64,000 nucleotides of DNA from the NCBI RefSeq assembly GCF_040566695.1, contig NZ_JBEXAE010000002.1, positions 496,001 to 560,000 on the forward strand, in the 5' to 3' direction. The number at the start of each line of letters is the position of its first letter. Position 1 is the first letter of the stretch. Origin of the DNA: Sediminicola arcticus (lineage in GTDB: Bacteria; Bacteroidota; Bacteroidia; Flavobacteriales; Flavobacteriaceae). A program made the position numbers and the translations under genes. Below the pieces are notes generated by a model that was not told the origin of the DNA, searched no databases, and worked only from the letters and a program-made list of their open reading frames with translations. Below, in pieces: positions 60,677 to 64,000 of this stretch.

Positions 60677-61753
60677 TTAATTTGCTAAGAATACCACCCC
60701 ACTAGAGGAGTTTCGCTTAGCCCCTGTAACAGAGCTCAAACAGTTGATTTTCTGTTCTAACCGCAGTACCCCCATAAACGCAAAAACTAGTGCCTCCTTA
60801 TATTCGATAAGGGTTTTGGACGGGGTTTCCACCTTGATGGTGGATCCTAATTTTTCTTGTAGGGTTTCAATAAGGAAGCTGTTTAGTGCGCCACCTCCGG
60901 TAACCAATAATGTATTTTCTGTTTTTAAGACTTGTTGTTTTACCTGTATGGCCACCTGTTCGCAAATATGGTGTATGGCGGTATGTAATTGGTTTTCCAT
61001 GCTGTCTTTTGTATCATCTACTATGGGAACCACTTTTTCCACAAACCATTCAAAACCTATGGATTTTGGAAAGGACAAGCTATAGAATTCCAAGGCGTTC
61101 AATTGTTGTAATAGTACCTTGTTCAAGGTGCCCTTTCTGGCTAATTGTCCGTCTTTATCATAAGCCAACCCAACCTTTTGGGTAATGTGGTTTAGGATCA
61201 TATTGGCCAAGCCTATGTCATAGGCCAAGCGCTTTCCGTTCTGCTCGAAGGAGATGTTACTGATGCCTCCCAAGTTTAAACAGAAATCATATTCGCTAAA
61301 TAACAAGCGGTCTCCAATGGGTACCAAGGGTGCTCCTTGTCCGCCAAGTGCCACATCATTGGTCCTAAAATCGCAGATCACCTTATGGCCACTGGCATTC
61401 GCCAAATGCTGCCCTGAGCCTATTTGAAAGGTGAGACCTTTTGCTGGTTGATGGTGGGTGGTATGCCCATGGCTGGATATAAAGTCGACCTCTAAATGAT
61501 GTTCCTCTATAAATTTTTTGGCCTGTTCCCCCAGCCACGTGCCATAGGTGTTATGGAAAATAAGAAGCTCATCGGCAGGGAGGTAAATGGATTTTTTTAG
61601 TTTGTTAAATGTTTCTTTATCGTAAGAAATGCTTTTGGATTCCAAAATCTTAAACTCCCAACGGTCAAGCTTCTTCCAAATATGGCAATAGGCCAGATCC
61701 AAGCCGTCCAAAGAGGTGCCAGACATGAGTCCGATTACTTTGTAGATCTGCAT
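60677..61753 (-). CDS. anmK: Anhydro-N-acetylmuramic acid kinase
   Basis: A 358-residue sugar kinase that hydrolyses and phosphorylates 1,6-anhydroMurNAc to MurNAc-6-phosphate. Seen: GLMSGTSLDGLDLAYC (N-terminal phosphate motif, about 8-23), GHTTHHQP, GSGQHLA, CDFRTNDVALGGQGAPLVP (about 124-142) and VTGGGALN. Length typical. Its first 19 bases overlap the stop end of the GH3 gene, so the two are coupled. Together with NagZ-type GH3 and the AmpG-like permease it forms a muropeptide-recycling operon; MurQ and the amidase are not in the window. Confidence 0.94.
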   Translation of the reverse strand: MQIYKVIGLMSGTSLDGLDLAYCHIWKKLDRWEFKILESKSISYDKETFNKLKKSIYLPADELLIFHNTYGTWLGEQAKKFIEEHHLEVDFISSHGHTTHHQPAKGLTFQIGSGQHLANASGHKVICDFRTNDVALGGQGAPLVPIGDRLLFSEYDFCLNLGGISNISFEQNGKRLAYDIGLANMILNHITQKVGLAYDKDGQLARKGTLNKVLLQQLNALEFYSLSFPKSIGFEWFVEKVVPIVDDTKDSMENQLHTAIHHICEQVAIQVKQQVLKTENTLLVTGGGALNSFLIETLQEKLGSTIKVETPSKTLIEYKEALVFAFMGVLRLEQKINCLSSVTGAKRNSSSGVVFLAN

Positions 61754-63351
61754 ACCTCAGAATTTAGGGTTATTGGGAGTTTTCCTTTTGCGTCTACCTT
61801 GCCCAGAAAATGGTTGGCGGCGTTTTGTTGGAACGTTTCAAATTCTTGATAGGCAACCACAACAGCCTTGGCTTTCTGAAAATTAAGTAGGCGTAAAAAG
61901 TAGGGGTTCCCAAAAAGGTAAAGGATCACATTTTGGTTGGCAAGTAACTCTGAAACAAGTTCGAAATCTTGTGGTGATACCCCAAATTTATCCTTGGGTT
62001 TCGCTTGGTTTGGAAATAGTGTCAAAAGGATATTTTTGCCTTCAGTTTTCTCCAAAAAAGCCTTCTTTGAGGAAGATTCTGTAGAAAAAGCAGTAAAAGG
62101 CACCGATTTTGAAATGGTGTTAAAGAACGGATTATGAGTTTTCTTTCCTATAGCCACGCCTACAAAACCTTCGTTTCTAAATGTTTTGATCTCCTTTTGT
62201 TCTCCATGGATAAGACTTAGGCTCTCATAAGCCAATTTATGGTTTAAGATATCTGGATTTCTTATTGCATCTGGAGCCTTTTCTAATTGCGAAAAAGCCT
62301 TTAACTTCAATTTCCAAAAACGTTCAAAGCTTTCCTCTATCTGTTGCGCAGAAGCATTTTTTAGGATGAGATCTATGCCCTCCTTTGTATTTTCGGCAAA
62401 GCAGAGTACATCGTTACCCGCATCAAAAGCGGTCCATTCTAATTCCCCTTTTATGGGATACATTTTAGAAACGCTATGCATATTAAGGGCATCGGAAATA
62501 ACAACACCAGAAAACTGCATTTCTTGGCGTAACACTCCTTTGATGATCTCTTTTGAGAGGGTGGCGGGTGTATTTTCTCCGTTAGACAAACTAGGGACTG
62601 CCAAATGCCCTATCATTACGGATTCTACCCCATTTTCTATCAATTCCTGGAAAGGAAAAAGTTCATTTTCCAAAAGGGCCTCTTTTGACTTCTTTATTAT
62701 GGGTAGCCCCAAATGGGAGTCGACTGCCGTATCCCCATGCCCAGGAAAATGTTTCGCGCACGCAAGTATGCCTTCGCTTTTAGTGCCGAGGGTATACGCA
62801 ATGGCCTTTTCGGACACTACTTCTTTGTTCTCGCCATAAGATCTGTAGCCAATGACGGGATTATTAGGATTATTGTTGATATCCACCACTGGCGCCAAGT
62901 TCCAATGGATGCCACAGTATTTGCAATCATGGGCAATATTCTTTCCAATTTTAAACATTAGATCGGTGTGCCCAACTATGGCTCCTTGGGTGATGGCATA
63001 CGGGTATTGAGGTGCATTTTCTACCCGCATTGCTAAACCCCATTCTGCATCTATACTGATGAGTAAAGGTAAATTGGCTCCTTTTTGGTATCGGGCAATC
63101 AAATTTTTTAGGGTGTTTAAGCTCTCCTCGTTGAACATCACCTCTTTTTTGCCCTCAAAATTGGTGGCGGCACTGGCCCTGCTGTGAAAAAAACAAAGGC
63201 TGCCAATATGATGTTCTTTGATCAATTTTTCCAAGGCCTGTATGTCTACTTCGCTATCATTAATAAAGGCGGCGGGCATAAACAGTTGTCCTACTTTCTC
63301 TTTAAGGGAAAGTGTGGCCGAAGCTTTTGGATGGGGAACTAGTTTATTCAT
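61735..63351 (-). CDS. Glycoside hydrolase family 3 (NagZ-type beta-N-acetylhexosaminidase)
   Basis: A 538-residue GH3 enzyme. The motif KHFPGHGDTAVDSH is the NagZ signature (histidine-aspartate acid/base), and the nucleophile Asp is in ISDALNMHSV. A C-terminal domain (about 370-538) with KTFRNEGFVGVAIGK resembles the second domain of B. subtilis NagZ. There is no signal peptide, so a cytoplasmic role, removing GlcNAc from GlcNAc-anhydroMurNAc peptides, fits. It lies between the AmpG-like permease (overlap 8 bases) and anmK (overlap 19 bases). Confidence 0.92.
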   Translation of the reverse strand: MNKLVPHPKASATLSLKEKVGQLFMPAAFINDSEVDIQALEKLIKEHHIGSLCFFHSRASAATNFEGKKEVMFNEESLNTLKNLIARYQKGANLPLLISIDAEWGLAMRVENAPQYPYAITQGAIVGHTDLMFKIGKNIAHDCKYCGIHWNLAPVVDINNNPNNPVIGYRSYGENKEVVSEKAIAYTLGTKSEGILACAKHFPGHGDTAVDSHLGLPIIKKSKEALLENELFPFQELIENGVESVMIGHLAVPSLSNGENTPATLSKEIIKGVLRQEMQFSGVVISDALNMHSVSKMYPIKGELEWTAFDAGNDVLCFAENTKEGIDLILKNASAQQIEESFERFWKLKLKAFSQLEKAPDAIRNPDILNHKLAYESLSLIHGEQKEIKTFRNEGFVGVAIGKKTHNPFFNTISKSVPFTAFSTESSSKKAFLEKTEGKNILLTLFPNQAKPKDKFGVSPQDFELVSELLANQNVILYLFGNPYFLRLLNFQKAKAVVVAYQEFETFQQNAANHFLGKVDAKGKLPITLNSEVCRSTK

Positions 63352-64000
63352 TAGTTGGGGCTATTTTTTTACCGTAATCGGCAGGATATTTTATAAATTT
63401 CAATAGAAATAGGGCAGGGAGAGCAGCAATGACCACCCAGATAAAGAATCCACCGTACCCTAGCCATTCCTGAATATAACCACTGATCATTCCCGGGATC
63501 ATCATGCCTAGGGCCATAAACCCCGTGGCAATAGCATAATGTGAGGTTTTGGATGTCCCTTCGGCTGTGTAGATTAGGAATATCAGAAAGGCTGCAAAAC
63601 CAAAGCCGTAGCCAAACTGTTCCAATACCACTGTACCTACTACAGCGACAATATTAGTGGTTTTGGTAAGGGCCAAAACGGCATAAAGGGCGTTAGGTAT
63701 ATTCAATGAAAGAACCATGGGTAGCATCCATTTTTTTAAACCATCTCGAGAAATCAATATTCCACCCAATATCCCTCCAAAAGAAAGCATGATCACACCT
63801 ACCGTTCCATAGATGGTTCCCACGGCTTCTGTGGAATAACCCAATCCACCTTCGGCTACATCATCCAACAAGAAGGGAGAAGCCATTTTTACCAATTGAG
63901 ATTCTCCCAAGCGGTAACATAATATAAAAGCAAGGGCAATGCCCAAATGTGGCTTTTTGAAAAATGAGGAAAAGACCTCAAAAAAACCTGCAGGTTTGTC
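63344..64000 (-). CDS. AmpG-like MFS transporter, C-terminal part (5' end beyond window)
   Basis: The frame is open to the window edge; 218 residues are visible, with about six membrane helices (GYSTEAVGTIYGTVGVIMLSF, LVLSLNIPNALYAVLAL and others), ending YPADYGKKIAPTNE. YRLGESQLVKMASPFLLDD and EQFGYGFGFAAFLIFLIYTAEG recall AmpG muropeptide permeases: an R/E/Q-rich start of helix and an EQFGYGFGFAA motif. Position next to NagZ-type GH3 and AnmK supports import of anhydromuropeptides. Other MFS substrates cannot be excluded without the N-terminal half. Confidence 0.8.
   Translation of the reverse strand, partial: DKPAGFFEVFSSFFKKPHLGIALAFILCYRLGESQLVKMASPFLLDDVAEGGLGYSTEAVGTIYGTVGVIMLSFGGILGGILISRDGLKKWMLPMVLSLNIPNALYAVLALTKTTNIVAVVGTVVLEQFGYGFGFAAFLIFLIYTAEGTSKTSHYAIATGFMALGMMIPGMISGYIQEWLGYGGFFIWVVIAALPALFLLKFIKYPADYGKKIAPTNE

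Noticed and set aside
1..64000. CRISPR arrays, tRNA or rRNA genes, transposons, prophage
   Set aside because: No regular short repeats, no TPsiC/acceptor patterns, no transposase or integrase frames were seen.

Overview
The window is a contiguous piece of chromosome from a member of Bacteroidota, most likely a marine-type Flavobacteriaceae. The evidence is the low GC content, a gliding-motility lipoprotein (GldI), many proteins known mainly from flavobacteria (DUF6122, DUF6503, DUF3810, DUF5683, a GldI/cyclophilin/DHH cluster), short lipoprotein signals, Bacteroidota-type promoters (TAnnTTTG at -7, sometimes TTG at -33), starts without Shine-Dalgarno sequences, and a 6S RNA of the 6S-Flavo type between zapA and rny. 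I could not place it to genus.

Layout, left to right. 1-920: the 5' part of a DUF2752 gene (minus strand), then a small membrane protein and an Smr-domain protein. 920-7700: lipoprotein, cysteine desulfurase, and a minus-strand run of M23 peptidase, TonB-dependent receptor and secreted protein. 7.7-12.9 kb: ZapB-like protein, ZapA, 6S RNA, RNase Y, SnoaL-like protein, NYN-LOTUS protein, DEAD-box helicase. 13-22.8 kb (minus): DUF349 protein, AroE, two tandem DUF368 (PopT-like) proteins, TPR protein, class III aminotransferase, OstA/SPOR protein. 22.9-29 kb (minus): PurA, a Fur-like regulator, bifunctional RelA/SpoT, M48 protease, SpoU-type methyltransferase. 29-37.6 kb: DUF6503 lipoprotein, two amidohydrolase-fold proteins, DUF3810, PepD, CBS protein. 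37.7-42 kb: cyclophilin-FKBP fusion, GldI, DHH phosphoesterase, PhoD-like phosphatase, Ndk. 42-50.2 kb: DUF721/DciA-like protein, lipoprotein, RecF, then divergently a TPR membrane protein, RibH, a small membrane protein, MutL, two rhomboids and an exo/endonuclease-fold protein. 50.2-56 kb (minus): parA-parB-DUF5683-dapB-lepB-WbqC-DUF6122. 56.1-60.6 kb (minus): udk-divIC-mutA-scpA. 60.7-64 kb (minus): an AmpG-like MFS protein cut by the window edge, NagZ-type GH3 and AnmK, which together look like a muropeptide-recycling operon.

The region is almost wholly housekeeping. Genes are tightly packed, with many 1-11 bp overlaps, and no gene-free stretch exceeds 300 bases. I see no insertion sequence, integrase, prophage, CRISPR array, tRNA or rRNA gene, and no defence island. 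I therefore do not claim a novel system. The most useful second-look items are: the 6S RNA and a promoter-like element inside it; recurrent -7 boxes placed so close to start codons that leaderless mRNAs are predicted; a Fur-family protein without either structural zinc CxxC motif; MutL with a degraded endonuclease motif; amidohydrolase modules that have lost their metal ligands; and tandem PopT-like proteins, one altered in the signature motif.
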